This document shows positions 34,201 to 49,200 of a DNA stretch of 64,000 bases, one piece after another. The position numbers and the translations under genes were made by a program. Below the pieces are notes generated by a model. That model was not told the DNA's origin. It worked only from the letters and a program-made list of their open reading frames with translations, and did no database searches. The first letter of the stretch is position 1, and each line of letters begins with the position of its first letter. The stretch is from Symsagittifera roscoffensis (taxonomy: Eukaryota; Xenacoelomorpha; Acoela; Convolutidae). The DNA lies in the NCBI RefSeq assembly GCF_963678635.1, contig NC_087065.1:26805254-26869253 (forward strand), given 5' to 3'.

Positions 34201-37200
34201 CGACTCAGAAGGCAAGTATATGTCTGAAAATAGTAGAATAACCCACAATCCTACCTCACCATACGTTTTGTCGGCCTCGCCTTTGGCTCCGGGTGCAAAT
34301 GTGCTACCGTCCAATACTAATATTAACAATAGTTTGCCACGTCCGTTGAATACTCAGAGATTGCCGTCCGCGTTATATGATCCTAACCGAAACTCACAAA
34401 ACTCGCCACTTCAGTTTCAACATGCAGACGCGTCTTCAAGCCGCGGAAGTTTACAGAAATTGTTCCACAACAATAACAACGTTCCCGTACCATTGCCCGC
34501 ACTCTCACACCAAAACTCCAGGTCATCAATAACCGACGAGTTTCGAAAGCGGGGTTTGCTTGGGAACTCGGCGTACGGAACATCTGAGAACCCTTACGGT
34601 GAAGGTCCTTATGATTTTAAGTCGAGTTACTCTGAATGTCCGTACGGCATGGCATCTAATGTACACAATAGGCCGGCGGATATAATTCCGAAGCGCCATG
34701 GATCCCAAGAGTTGCTACAGTCTAGAGCGGTGACTAACTCCAGAAGTCTGGAAAACTCTGCAGGCAGTTTGCAGAGTCCAGTTAGTCCGCCAGCTTTACC
34801 GCCTGTAATGGGTCAGCCTATTTCGGCACAAATTCAGCCGATGTCCAATGTCCAAATGTATTATCAACAGCAGCCGCCTGTGTTATCACTCAGAGGACCG
34901 ATGATAACACAGGGCTCCTCCATCTATGGAAGTAATAGACCCACCCTAGAAAGGATTGAAGAGCGATTTAATAACATAAAAATAAACGAAAATGGTAATA
35001 CCGATACTGAAAATGGCGATGAAATGAACTCTAAAAATGGGAATGGCGCTGATTTATCATCCAGTGAAAGTTCGCTAACAGACATGAGTCGCCAGCATGG
35101 GAGGTCGTATAACGACCAAGGTAGCTCTGGAAATTCACGGGGAGAGAAAAGGTTCCCGGAGCTGCAGGCTATATCACCGTCCAACTCACCCCACACCTTA
35201 GCCCAATTCTCAATGAGTAATTTCAATACTCTGGACAGTTGTACAACCAATAAATTTTCTGTAGCGGCAAGTAATGATTTCTCAATTGTGGGTGACGATG
35301 AACTGATGGAAAAGATTCGAAGGTCTACAGACACCTTGGACCGAGGTAGTGTCGAAATTAACCCAGATACTGTTTTGAGTCCGACAATGAGTCACAGTAG
35401 TCATTCTAGTACACCGTTTAGAGACCGGGACTTGCCTCCTATGCCACAGTATGGTAACAATGCGCATCATCAGCAGTTCCAACAGCGAAGTCGGAATAGT
35501 TCTCAAAGTCAGTCTCGTAACCCGAGTCGTGCCGATGAGCACCCTCAGTCTGATATGCGCCAGAGTATGAATCATCCATATGACCAGCGTAATATAGACT
35601 CGAGAAATTCGAACACTGGAGATTTGTGTTTTTTGAATTCTAGTGGGTTAAACGAAGATCTGAATGATGTCGATGATGTAAGTTGTGCTAGCGAGGAGGT
35701 ATTTGGTAGAGGTAACCTAGAGAGCGAAAAGTTCAACTCTCCTGCGACCAGTAGAGGCGGAAACCTGCCTCCGTCTCACTTCCATCAAGCTATCCCAAGT
35801 CACTTGCAGCACCGCATTCCTCAGAGTGCTCGCGACTCACCCTCGGAAAGATCCATGACTAATTTTAGTAACGCGACCTCAGATCGTGATCGCTTTAATG
35901 ATGCTGATTCGTATGACTCTAATGCGGTTATTAATAGTTACCTTAGGCAAAGTAGGTCGAGGTCCCCGGCTGATTTCCTGTCATCGTCATCAGCAGCGCC
36001 TAGGGATCCATATGGTGGTATAATGGACTCAGAGGAAAGACGCAGGTTATACTCGCCTAGTAAAAGTACTTCGTTTGATATCTTGCAACAGTTGACGAAT
36101 GTCGACCATAAAGAGTCTGTTTCAGACGAGGGCGAAGAGTCAAATTATGAAGAGGATTTTGATAATTTAGACGATAATTAGATTGGGCGCAATAGTGACA
36201 TGAAGTGTTCAATGATAAGCACGATTTCGTTTGTGTCAATTCACTTTTTGTGCACCCTGAGTTGAACTGCAGAGCATTATCATCTATCACCGTAGAAATA
36301 TATTTCCTCGCACATCATTCCCACCTTCTTTCACTGTCCAAATTGTTGCCTGCTATTTTCGTCTTGCGAAGAGCTCGATTCTATTTTGTCTATTGCGATT
36401 TGAGCTTCTTGGAGAGCGTTTAGTTCGATTGATCTGTCTTCTGCTGAGCGTATTCTATCCTTCCCTTCGAAACTAACCGATCGATGAATATTGAATTTGA
36501 TGACGCCGATTCGAAGATGAGGAAGAAACGATGAATTTTTGCTTCAACGGGAGGTGCATATAATTTAAATAAAAGCTATCACTCTCACGCCAAAAACCTG
36601 AAAGAGATATCATCTTCTGATGCTGAGTCAAAAAAACTGAAGACAACATAAAATGATAAACTCGTCTGTTGAACTGTTGTGATAGTGACTGTCTAAATTG
36701 TGATCTCATCCAATCAGATTGCAGTAGTGAACCGAGGCCTGTGATTGGATAATTTTGTCGGGAGGGATAGAATACGCAGCAGTCTCATTCGGCCAGCGAG
36801 AATTTTTGTATACGTTTCGCATCTCGATAAGCGAAGTGTACTTGCTCGTGGATAGTGTTTGTTACATATCACCAATCACGATTGTTTAGTATGAAATAAT
36901 AACACTAATACCATTGATGAGGTCGGATTAAACTAACTCGATTTGGTTGTTGTATTTCCGATCAAGTTTCGGAGTTGCGCTTCGTGAGTTGTAGAATAAT
37001 CAAGTTTGCGTAGATGCGTGCGTGTTGATGAGTGAAGATGAGTTCCGTATTCTATCCTTCCTGACTTGACCTCGGTTGACCTTTATCTTAGTGGATATAA
37101 ATGCTCCCTTGAATATCGCTTCCTTTACTCTTGTGGGCGTTTTGTTACCAGCTAGATGTTAATTATTAACTAATACAGGGACTTCATTTTGTAGCTTAGC

Positions 37201-40200
37201 TTAACATTGGAGTTTTGTACTCAGTTCGATTAAATTAAGATTTTTTAACCTGATGACCTGGTCTGGGATTATTCTTATATTTGTACATTTAATTACACCT
37301 GCTTTATTGAATGGCATATATATATTTTTTCTGTCTCTTCAAACTGTCATTTTCAATTATTTTAGCAGTTTTCAATCAGATCTATTTTTGTAACCAAATA
37401 CAAGTCGCGCTTGGAGATAAAATGGCCCCTGCCCGTTAATTTCACGCTGATATGGCCTTGACAGGACATTTCTATTGTAGTTCTTGAATTGACAATTCAA
37501 AATCAATTAGTCTCTAAGGTAATTAATTAATATTCATCCTTTGTTCTGGTTACGTTTAAAAGAAGTTGATTTGCGCTCTGATGTAGGAAATAGAGTATTG
37601 ATATTTTAGTCGTTGAATTGTTAGATGTGATAAATATTACTCATTCATCCATTTCAAATATCATCTTTAAATGCTAGTTTTTTTTACTTCCGATATAAAA
37701 TTGAGTTTAAGAAATGTTTGCTCCCTAAAATTTATCCTGGTTCAATAAGTACTTGGAAAAAATTCTTTTGATTTTAAGTAGAGAACGTTACTTACGAACA
37801 AAAGACAAGAATTTGGCAGGCTTAACAGCCTTTGCTGTGATTCGAATGACATTTTATATATCTGAAAATCGAGATGGGGTTATTACAAAAACGATGGATA
37901 TACTCAACAATTACCCCCTTCCCTATGGCATCTACTAAAAAATTGTCTTCCATATTAGAAAAAAGCACTAAATTAGCACTAGAGCGTTGTATATAAAATA
38001 CGAATTTAGCGGCATGCTGATTGATCGAAAGTTCGACGTAGTTAATCTACTTAACAATTGCCCCCCTTTCTTGAAAGGGGGTAGTTAAGCAGATACAAAA
38101 TGATAAATACAAATGTTACTACCCATTATCGTGTACCGGAAATAGCGTTTTAGTAGGGTTCTAATGACACTGTAAAATAATAGTATCGAACTGTAACCGG
38201 AACGTTTTCAGGCAAATAAATTGCAACGGAATCACTTCCCTAGTGCTTCACATGAGCCGTAAAATCCTTACGCTCGTTTTTTGCCGCGGTTTGTTGTTCA
38301 ATTTCGTGTACCTATTTTTCAATTTCTTTTTAAAGCAGAGCTCTTATTACGCTCTATAATAACGAATGAAGGAGAAGAAATAAACAAAATGTGCAGAAAC
38401 ACGGAAACATTAGCAAATTAGAACTCGGGTACTTGACTTTTTCCCGTAAATAACTGTGTTCAGAGGATGACTAATATTGGTGGTCATCTCCATCTGTGCT
38501 TTCGTCAACCAACAGGCAACTTTTCAGCTTGTTTGCATTTTAAATGGCCGTTCTATTTACTCTTGCGATCAGCTTTGTGTATTATAACGAACCTTCTTTT
38601 TTTCTAGCCCAACTCGCAAATAAAAGTGTTCACTTAGTTGGAAATTGTCACTGTAGCATTGGAAATTGCATAGCATCTGTTCTCTACTTTTCTTGTGGTT
38701 ATTGTTTGGTGGCTAATAAGCATCTGAGGCTAGTGTGTGAGACTTTATCTTTAGGTCGCAGGTTTGAATCTCCGAGGTAGCCCAGTTTTTGCTTATTGGA
38801 GGCTTATTTCTAATATTTGTTATTGCATTTTGGAGTGCTGATTTTTGTGTTTTCGTTAGCGTTTGCGAAGCGAAGCTTCGCCTCTGCGTTGAAAATTTAC
38901 CAACTCAGATTTCAGTTTTCTTTTTCGTATATATTTTCACTGTTTTGTTCGTTCAGCTGCAAAATTTTCCAGCTAATAATTTATCCGCCCAGAGGCATAT
39001 TTATGAATGGTTTGCGGAGTTAAAAATTTATTTTGTAAGTTTTTTGAAGGGGGATTAAACATTTTTTTAGTTTTCCTTTTTTGGTACAAAGTTTTTTTTG
39101 CCCAATGTGTGTTTGCTCAAGAATCATCTGCTTTGTTACCGCTTTGTAAGTTTGCTTCGTTACTTATTCAACACTCAGTATTTTTTTTGGGCTATTTGAG
39201 AGAAATTTTTATTCACGACAAACAGGACAGGTAGGAACTTTTTTGAATTTTTGTTGTTCAGTTTATGCAATACAAAGCGTTGCTAAATGCCGCGTCTCCT
39301 GTTAAGGTTGCATCAATCACGTTGATTTTTTACGTTCATTATTTGGTTTGACGGACCGAAAGTGCGTTGCTCGCTAGTTTAATTTAATCAAACAACAAAA
39401 ACAGTAAAATGCCTTTTCCGAGTGACAATTAGCCCGGTAAATTCAATAAAGGGTGGGGTTTTGGCCAGCTTAACGCTCTTTTTAAGGAACTTATTCCGAT
39501 TTCGCGCAATATGAACACGTTTTGCAGCTGCAAAACAGAACGACCCAACGCTGTGTTTCCATACTCAGTTTTGAATACTAAAAACGATGTTCGAGTTTCC
39601 ATTGTGACGGAGTTGCATATTCGCGAAGTGCGTAAGCAATAGTGTTTATAGATAGCTTGACAAATTCCATCATTCAGATGAGGGCATTGAACATAATTCA
39701 AGCTATTTATTGGAAGATAATACGCTTTTTAATGACATTCGATCAAGGCAGTCTGTGGGTTTGAGACTTGAAGCATTCAGGTCGTGTTCATTACAGTCGA
39801 TCCAGAGTCCTAAGGTCTTCCTGCTGCTCTTTTCTCTGGTCCAGAAACATGGTCTGTTGATTTAAGCACATGTAGCCGTGACGCACTTGTAGCTTGTCCA
39901 GATCAACAAGACCTGTCATTTTAATTCCTGCTGCGTTGGTAACCCGCGTCTTTATAAGTGACTCTTGTAATCCCACGCAGAGTGTTCATATCAGCTCTCT
40001 TAAGAGAGCTGGATATTGCTTGGATCTGCGCCCAGGTTTCAGAGCTCCATTTCAGAACTAGCTGGAGACAAGTCCCGTAGATATGATATCTTGTAATCAA
40101 GTCAATATCTTCATTCAGCAGCAGAGGTGCAATATGCCGCCATTTCGAGAAAGCTGCCGTTCCGACCGATGATGCATCCATTGCGTAACATTCACCGGAA

Positions 40201-43200
40201 ATTACTTCACCTAGATTGCAGAACAGTGTCCACGGTTTCAGATTGATTGATCCGTACAGCAGCATTCTGTTTTGAGCAACAATTTGAATGAATATTTCAT
40301 CTTGGACAAATATAATCAGTTGTATGTGTTAGTATCTTCCTCGGATCACTGCATGGTTTATGCACCCATTGGTTACATGAATTGTAGCGTATTGAATTGG
40401 TGCCGACTCCCTTCAAACAAGCGCTTGGTTATTTTCCAGCTTTTTGAGTATTACATTTTTGCCTGAAGTCAAATGCTGTCCTATTCAATTAACTTATGAA
40501 CCTCGTTTTTGTAAAGCCGTGTTCCAATTAATAAACCTCTGAATAGACTAGGATTCCGTTTCAGCTGATATCACAAATTCATCTGCACATAGCATGTCCC
40601 ACGGTACCGTGGAACGACAGTTTCTTATAGCCTCTTAGATTATTGTCAGAAATAACAATGGACTAAGTGCCGATCGGTGCAAGTACAGCAATTCTACATT
40701 CCACTTAATCCAAATTGTACCATGTCTGAAGTAAGACCTGTTAGCCCTGGGTTTTTCTTGTTTTTCATTTCTCTCGGTGCCAGTGCCACATTTTTTATTT
40801 GCGTGCCGAGGCAAACATTTTGAGTAGTGTCTCTGTTTTTCGAAACATCATTACATCATTTCTGGCTTGATTTTTTTTAGCTTCAGCAACAAGAAGTGTC
40901 ACGACTGTTCTGCCTCCGATATATCACCCGGCCTTTTTCTTTGATTTCCACACCTCTCCCACTTTTTGAGCAAAATTCTTTTATTTGTAACTTCTTCGCC
41001 TATGTCTTCGTTCGACCACCACGTATTTTCTTGCTGGTTTTCCGGTTGTTTCGCCACATCCGTTATTCGCTTCTTCTAGAAGATTTAATTTCAAATTTTC
41101 CCATGGCTTGTAATTGATCCTTCTCTAGCTTTTTTCTCATTGCTTTAAATCAATTTGGTTTTATCTTTCAATTAGTTTCCAAGAGTCAGAATAAAGTCAT
41201 AATAAATTCCAACACAAGACTTTATCAAATTGTTTCAATGTTTTTGTGCGTATCTTAATCTGCGAACAAAACCATTATTTTTTTCGTTTTAAGAGTACAG
41301 AATATAACTTAAAGGTGATTTTTTGTTTTTAGTCTTTGCATTGGTTCAGGCTCCATTTTGATTTTCGCGGTTTGACTTTTGAATTTATAGGTTCAGTATA
41401 GGTGCTTATTTAAAATACAGCAGAATTAAAAATTTATCTGTTCATCCAGTTGTCTCAAATTGAGTTTGTTAAATCAAGAAAGGACCTATCATAAATTGTT
41501 CTTGAAATTCAAAGGGGTTTAAGGGCTTATATTTTTTCTTTTAAATTCAAAAATTTTCAAGTCAGTTCTTTAAAAATTAAAGTCCATTTTTTTATCTCTT
41601 GCGTTCATTTCTTTTTTCAACTGTCTGTTGGCTATGTTTTTATATTAGAAAAGTTATCAGATAGCCAGGTGTTGTTGCGATAATTCATTTGCAGGATTGG
41701 ATCTTCTGAGCGACATCGATTGACATGTTGGTTTCTCTTGAGCAGTGAATATCAAAAAGAAACCTCTTCAATTTTCTGGATATGCTGGAATGTAAAAAAA
41801 TAATCAAATACGCTTGAAATTTTAGATTTCAACAGATCCTAATTACTCTTGCCATAAGCAAGGGTTTTGCAATCGGGTACTTATCTTTTTTCCCGTAAAA
41901 TTGTGAAAAATTAGAAATAGTAAATTCTGGTTCAGCTCATAAATTCAAATTTTTTTGTGTTTCCGGTACACTTGGCTTGGAGGTAATAAATAGGCGTGGG
42001 ACGGAAAAGGTCCTAGGTTCCAATTCGACGGGACTTTTTTTTGTTAGCCGAACCATTTTATCTAGTTTTGTTTCATAACTGGATCTATTGAGACTAAAGG
42101 AAAAGAGAAAATCGATAAAGGAGATCGACAAATCTATCTAGCCATAAATAGATAGCCATTGTATAAAAACAGAGAAAGTGCTCCATGAGATAGAAAATTC
42201 TAAACAAAACATCATATAGTGCAACCAGTGACACTCCAAAAAACCTGAAAAAACCTAGATTGGAAAAATTAGAATTTACATAATTTTTTGATTGTTTACT
42301 TCAATGAAGTGATAATATTTTACACCGTGAAATTGACCGTCAAATCTTGCTTTGGTTTTTTTTTGTTAGAAGCCAGTTAAGAAAAATTACCCTTGCGATT
42401 AGCAAGGGTATTGCAATCGGGTACTAAACTTTTCCCCCGTAAATAACTTTGTTCACAGAATATTAAAATATAAAAATGTTAGATTTGGGTTCATTTCATG
42501 AATTCATTTTTTTCGACTCCGGCAAGTGTGGTGTGGAGTTTACGGTCCGCTTGTCACAGCAAATGTTTTGGGTTCGAATCTGAGCAGGACTAGTTTTTTT
42601 TTATTCAATGGGGAAATGTTCCGGTTCAAATTGTCGGCTTTTTTTATCTGCTACTGTTTTGTCAGATAAGTTGCCACATCTTAGAACTGTTTTTTTTTGT
42701 TATACGCAATTTACATTAATTTTGCTCTTAGAAATTTGATTTACTTCTGCTGTTTGTAATTTCTTGATTTCGTAAATTTTTTTGATTTGTTTTCGCTCAC
42801 AATTTTTTTGCCTAAATGATTTCGGCTTATATTTTATCGGCTCAGTGACCGAATTATGAGTCGTTTCAAGTAAAATGTAGTTTTTATGCTCACCCTTGGA
42901 TCACACAAATTGTTAAATTGTTTTCATGACTATAGTTTCGGCTTTTGTTTTTTTATTATGTTTCTTTTTTTTCGGTTTGATTGGTTTCGGCCTGTATTGT
43001 ATCGGCTTAAAACCTCATACTGCGTGGTTTGACGAGCGAAAAAGTTGTGTTTGTTGTTGTGTTTTGAGCTATAGGGGAGTTTTATGTGGCCTCATAATGT
43101 TTCATTTGACGAGAAAATAATGTTTTGTGTTTGTTTTGAGGGCGAGGGGTACTTGTTAATTTTTTATAAGTGTTAAATTGTGCTGATTTTTTTGGCTTGA

Positions 43201-46200
43201 AAGGTTTCTTCTAAGCTATTTTCGACTTTGCTACCACTTGGTAAATTTTCTTTCGATGCTTACTTTACATTCTATTGTTTTTCAAAACTAGCCTGATTTA
43301 TTTTGATAGATCTAAATTTTTTGACGTTATCATTTTTTTCCGTTTTAACGGCTTTCTTATACTGTATCGCAAGTTGTGCGAAGCTCAGATACGCCTCTGT
43401 GTTTATCATTAACTTGTACGTCGTTCGAATATTTGAACAGCTCTCATGAAAAAGCGTTTTCTTATAATAATGGTTAAACGCCGCTATATGAAGACGAGCG
43501 TCTTATTTCGACGATGTTCAGTTACTGATGATTTGAACCTTGTGTTTGCAAAAGATTTTTCATTACAAAATACAACCGGTGAATAAATTGATAAGTTAGA
43601 CTTATTTGTTGGCATTATGAAATTCGAGTTGAACCGTAATACTGCTCAAAATTACTAAGTTTGATTAAGCAGCGCTCCTTCAGAGAAGCTATTCAGGTTA
43701 TTCACTCGTTCATCAAATAAATAGATGTCCATCTCTGATCCTAACTCCTTGCATTCAGAATTGGTTTTTGCTCTACATAAGTTTTAAGCACCGTTTTTGT
43801 TTGAGCAATTTTGTTCACCTGAAATGTACAAGTTTGTCATAATTCTCAAGTGGTTGGCCTGTATTTGCTGTTTGGTTGTGTTGACATTCGATGAGCGAAT
43901 GAAATATCCCGAGAAGGAACCATTGTATTGTCCCTTCGTTTGTAGAACTTTGTATAATATTGGTGTTGTTCTGATGGTCGTGTTCTAAGATGCTTTCTCA
44001 CTAGTGACTCTCTTTACTTGCTCTGATATTGTTTTCGTTTCTTAAAGATACAGTTCATTTCGAACTTGCCCGAGAATTTCGTTTTTGTAGCGGTTATTAG
44101 TTCTTTCACAATTCGTCATCTGTGAGCATTATCCCAATATCCGGAATTTTGTTTTCAATAGTTTTTAGTTTTTTGCAGACTTGTTCATGTCGGGATCTTC
44201 GTCGGTACGATTGAGCAATATTTTCTAGCAATAGGCGTCTGTTCTTGATAGCTGAAATATTTCGCAAAGTTTTTGAGGCTTTTACACTTGGTAGCGTAGT
44301 GTATTAATACGATTCTTCTTTTTCCCAACCTAACTCGCGGAGGCGGAGCAATAAGCAGAACGGTCCAAGTGCAGAATGGGTCCAAGAGCAGAAAAACAGA
44401 AGAATATTGACTTATAATCGTTTGTACGGGCTAATTGATAAAACCATTATTAGAATTGTCAAAAAATACCAAGAAAATGACTAAATTATGCATGAATTGA
44501 CTAATTTCAATAAGTTTTTTTGATTAGATTTTTTTTTATTCTTGGTTATATTGCTCAAATTATGCATAAAATGTTCGTTGCTTTGATATTATTGAAATTT
44601 CTGATAATTACTTTTTTCTGTTCTGATATTTTTCTGTTTTTCTGCTCTTGGACCCATTCTGCTTTTTGACTGGCCACCCTAACTCGCGAATATAAAAGTT
44701 CATTAAAAGTGTTCACTTATTTGGTGGCTTTTTTGCTATAATCACAATCTCTAGCATTGGAAATTTCATAGCATCTGTTCTCTGCTTTGTTTGTGGCTAG
44801 TGGTTTGTGATTTATTAAGCGAACGTGGCTGAGTGGTTAGTGCGTGAGATAACCTCTAGGTCGGTGATCGAATCCGAGACGTTGCCGAATTTTTTCTAAT
44901 TCGAAGCTTCTTTCTTCTTTTTCTGTTTGCACTTTAAAGAGCCGTTTTTTGGCGTTGCTTGTGTTTGCAAAGCGCAGCTTCACTGTTTCAGTTTGCTGTC
45001 TTAATATTTTGTGCTTAATGCACTTGTCTAGGATGCTCAACGTGTAAGCACTTCTTATTTGAGCGCAGCGAGATAATCGAATTTCTTATGCTTTCAATTA
45101 ATCAATCTGAATTGAATTGAGGGAACTTCAATAGTTCCCTACTAGAATTGAATGGTATTTTTCAATATTCGATGTTGCGGCATTTGAAAGGGTGTGTTTT
45201 GGTTTTACTTTTGTTTGCCCGCGCAAGATCAGGTGCCACAGAAATAATCAGTATAGACTGGGTGATATAAAGTCGAGAAAAACCGTGTTGGTATCGAGAA
45301 AAACCGGGTTGGTAGAAAGTGTCGAGAAAAACCGGATTGGTATTTTGCTTTTTATTTCACTTTCGATCAATTTTCAGTCTAGTTCCATTTTTCGGCATAT
45401 TTTAGGGGTATTTTGCTTTTTAATTTAATTTCGAGCAATTTTTAGTCTAATTTCCGTTTTGAGGCTTTTTTTGGCATATTGTAATCAGAAGAAACGATGA
45501 AGTAAGCCGAATAGCTTAAACGCAATTTTCTCACTGAATGCAATTTTATTGAAAATAAGACGAGAATTAACAATAAAATACGCAACTTTTTGAGGTCAAT
45601 GTTGCATCACAGTATATCAAAATGAGCTTTTTTTTTTAGCTCAACAAAATTTTAAAAGGCTTGAACTACTTGAGGCCCGCGAGAACATTTTAAGTTTTCT
45701 TTGAGTTTAAAATCAATTTGGTCAAATTGTCTTTGCAAGTCTTGCTGTTTTAAAAACCTAGGAAAGACGCAAGGTTTCAGCCAGTGGCTCTAAATTGGTC
45801 TGAAAACTGAGAAAATGCAGGCCAGTTGTCCTCGAATATATGGAAGGCATTTTTCCTCAGTTTTTATTAATTCAAAATTTGTCCAATAGGGCTTGAATAT
45901 GAAAAAAACATATCACACCTCACAGGTTTTGCTTGAATCAAAAATCGGACGAATAATTTTTATTCCGTCAAAGATCTTTCCAGTCAGTTTGTGACGTTGT
46001 GGGAACAAAAAGTGTCAATAAACGAAGTGAATTTGGTTTTATCGCGGTGTCACTTTGGTTTCTCGCGAGTTCAATTCAAATTCCTTTGGTAAAAGGAAGA
46101 CAAATTACCATCTCCAATTACGAAACTGCTCATGGCGCAGAAATATTTGAATGACGTTCAGGTTTGAAAGTGGGTTTTAGATTTCACAGGGGAATAATAA

Positions 46201-49200
46201 AAAATACTTATTGGCTAGTTTTCTCTAACTGGGTTAGTTTATGAAAAAAAGTGTCAATCATGAAAAGTTTGTGGAATCAAAGAGCTTTACCATGATGTAT
46301 TTTTTTTCGAACGTAATAATTTTCTATTTCCTTGAGCTTGACTTTTTTCCAAATTTCTGCTGGCTATGCTTCTACGAAGTTTCAGATACTATAGTACTCT
46401 TAGTCTTTGATGGGCGAATTAAGACATTCATTACAATATACGTCGTGATTGTGTTCAGTTCCATTTTTATAAAACTTGGTAGGCCGAAAAGGACTCACTT
46501 TCAAGGCGAAAGTTTTTCTACAAATTTAGCAAAACAAATTACACAGTATCAAATTTGGAAAAGTTTGAACCCTTTCTATTCATTCTGTTTTGTCTGAACT
46601 GCCTTCAGTTCAAAATCTTTTTGACTGAACATTTTCAAACAGCGCTGTATTACATGGCTTCTTTTTGGCTGTACATTTCATGGCTGTACAGTTCGATTAC
46701 ATTCTAATTCGCTTGTGAAGCCCGAATTAAACTTGGCTCACTTTAACCACTAGTTCTTTCATTCAGAAAATATCAGTAGACTAAACCCAGAATGTTTGAT
46801 TTACCTTTTGATACTCGAATGTCTGCAGCTGGTCAGCAAGTTTTGAAACACTACTTAAGAAGATGACTGAGCCTACTCAACCTCACCACAATCTATTCAT
46901 CTCCAAACCCACTCTTACGCTTGAGTGTGCTACAGCATGGTCGTTTGCGGCTCATGTGACATGATTAGATTGTTTTGTTTTAAGCGCGCGCAAGTTTCGT
47001 ATGATTTGACCTAAAGCATGCATTTGATTGAAACATTTGGTCTATTATAATGCTTTTTGAATTTCCTTGGTAAGATTTTCTGTTCTTAAGCGAGAACAGT
47101 TTCCATGCTATCAATTGAAGAAATAGATCAACGTTTGACTCATTTGGTGTAGAGTTTGGATAGCGCGTTCCTTATTATAGCTGGTAACTCCATGGTATGG
47201 TAAGGGGGGGTCCGTATGATGTGAGAACTTGAAGTTACGATTGAGAGCTCGATACGTTGGGTATCGCAGGCAACGTTTTCGCTGATTGAAAGCTGATGGC
47301 TCAACCAGTCCAAAAAGAGAAAACTCAACGCTGAATTGAAGAGCCAGCTGCCACAATTGAGACGGGAAAGGAGATGGAACTGACAATTCTTTTATAAAAC
47401 TAAATTTTGCGATATAATGATAATTGAACTGACATAATGATAATTTCCCAGATTTAATAAAAAGATTTTACTCGTTATAGATGGGAGTAAAAGGCGAAGT
47501 TTACTAGGACAACGTCTGAACAATATCTCCAACGAAAGCCAGCTGCAATCTCGGTTCTCGCCCACGCACGACTTACATTCTGCAGGGGACAGTGACCGTA
47601 CTCGAGATTCGGGACAGCTAAACAACCAGACACACAACAACAATGAGCTACCCCCTCATTTGCAACAAAGGAACTCTGCCCTCTCCTCGCCCCGTGTTAG
47701 AACGGTGGCATCGCCACGCCCAATGCAAAATGGGGACGCTCCATCGGCGTTGTCTCCGATGTCACCACTGTCACCTCTCGCACGGGATCCCAGCATACCT
47801 CGTGACAACACGTCGTCTTCAAACGACTTCGCCGCCTTTGCACAGAACCAACAGAGTGACGTAATGAATCAGCAGCAGTTAAGAACTAGCCGACAGTCGC
47901 CGATTGTGACGTCATCGAACAATAGTCTGCAGAGACAGCAATTGACCCAGGAGGCTTTGAGGTCAAGTCTGGGTGGTGGAGGTCAAGGTCAGATGGGAGG
48001 TGGCAGACCGAGGAGAGATAGTGACAATAGTTCTTCACTGGCCATTGCGCCGACTACGCTTTCACAGACGGCTGCCGATGATGATGCAAAGAGAAGGGTG
48101 AGTCATTGTTATTTTTGTTTTCACGCCTTCTTAACAGTTTGCACAATAGGTCAGCTCAATATCTACCCCTTCAAGAGGGATTTTAACTTTTTGGGGTATG
48201 TTTACTTACTTCTTTATATTGTAGAGAGTTGCCAATAGTTGAAACTGACATAATTAATTGAAAAGAGAAATTAATTGTTTCAGAAATTATTTGCATGCAA
48301 CAGTTAATTTTTCGGACAAAGCATGTCTCTAAGACACTTGAAACTTCAAATTTCATTAATTTTGTCTGTTCTAACTTTTTGCTACTCAATACACAAGCCA
48401 GCTAGAGAGCGTAATGTTGTATTACGAGTCCCCATTTTTTTCTAATCTAACTAGCAAATATCAGTACTCATTGGGTGCCGCATCTGCTGCATAGCATTGT
48501 CAATATAATAGTATGTTTTAATTACTCCTGTCAGAGACCGTGGTAGTGATGTGAGGACGTGGCGGGGGGGGGGGGATTAGCGATTGATCCAGTTAGTTTT
48601 ATCACATTGGAATAGCTTTAACAAGAAGTTGTCAATCATAGAAGATTTTGATACCCCAGGAGCTTTAGGGTGATATGGTTTTTCTCTTTCAAACTCTAAT
48701 GTTTGATTTTTTTTTTCAGAAAACCAGTGTTTTTGTCTACTTGAGTTTCCAACTGTCTGTTGGCTATATTTTGACTTTCTAGATACATAGCAAGCATCGA
48801 TTAAGCTGAATAACTGCATCAAGAACAATATGCTCGCAGGTCACCCCAGCGAATAATGTCATATTGAACTATTTATTAAGTGACAACCGTACATAGTTAT
48901 CGGGCTATCGCTGAAAAGCCATTTCAAAAGGAAAAAAGTCTTTTCTTTTCTTTACAAGAAACTATATGGGCGGACTGTAACATGCTTTTAAACCAGTTGA
49001 AAAAACCGGGCTCGCGTGTGTTCAGTTAAAAAGGAGTATAGTAGTATTGATTGCACAAGTAAAGAATGTTGAGTTTCTTGATCATGCTTTGCTTAATAAG
49101 TCTGAAAAATCAAACATAATTAGACCTTATCGAATTTTTGCTGGAATCCGAAGCGTAACTAAAAACGCTTCAAAATGATATCATTATCGCGTTTACTTTA

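Larger units (their letters stand above)
36182..47451. other. FARP: FARP intron 8, repeat-rich, no gene seen
   Basis: About 11 kb. It holds an inverted-repeat stretch (36438-36785), copies of SINE-like families A (about 38590-38890, 44665-44990, 46030-46420) and B (about 38428-38460, 41860-42060, 42390-42610), a LINE relic (39791-40265), an inverted-repeat element (44371-44662) and tandem repeats (45276-45480). The short open frames here are not convincing. A small coding exon could hide in it. Confidence 0.6.

Noticed and set aside
35678-35683. Perfect GTAAGT donor in FARP exon 8
   Set aside because: It is in phase 0, and no phase-0 acceptor was found before exon 9; the frame stays protein-like for another 500 bases. 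Not excluded for a minor form.
46241-46597. 118-codon frame in FARP intron 8
   Set aside because: It lies in a family A repeat, has no domain, and its composition is that of AT-rich non-coding DNA.
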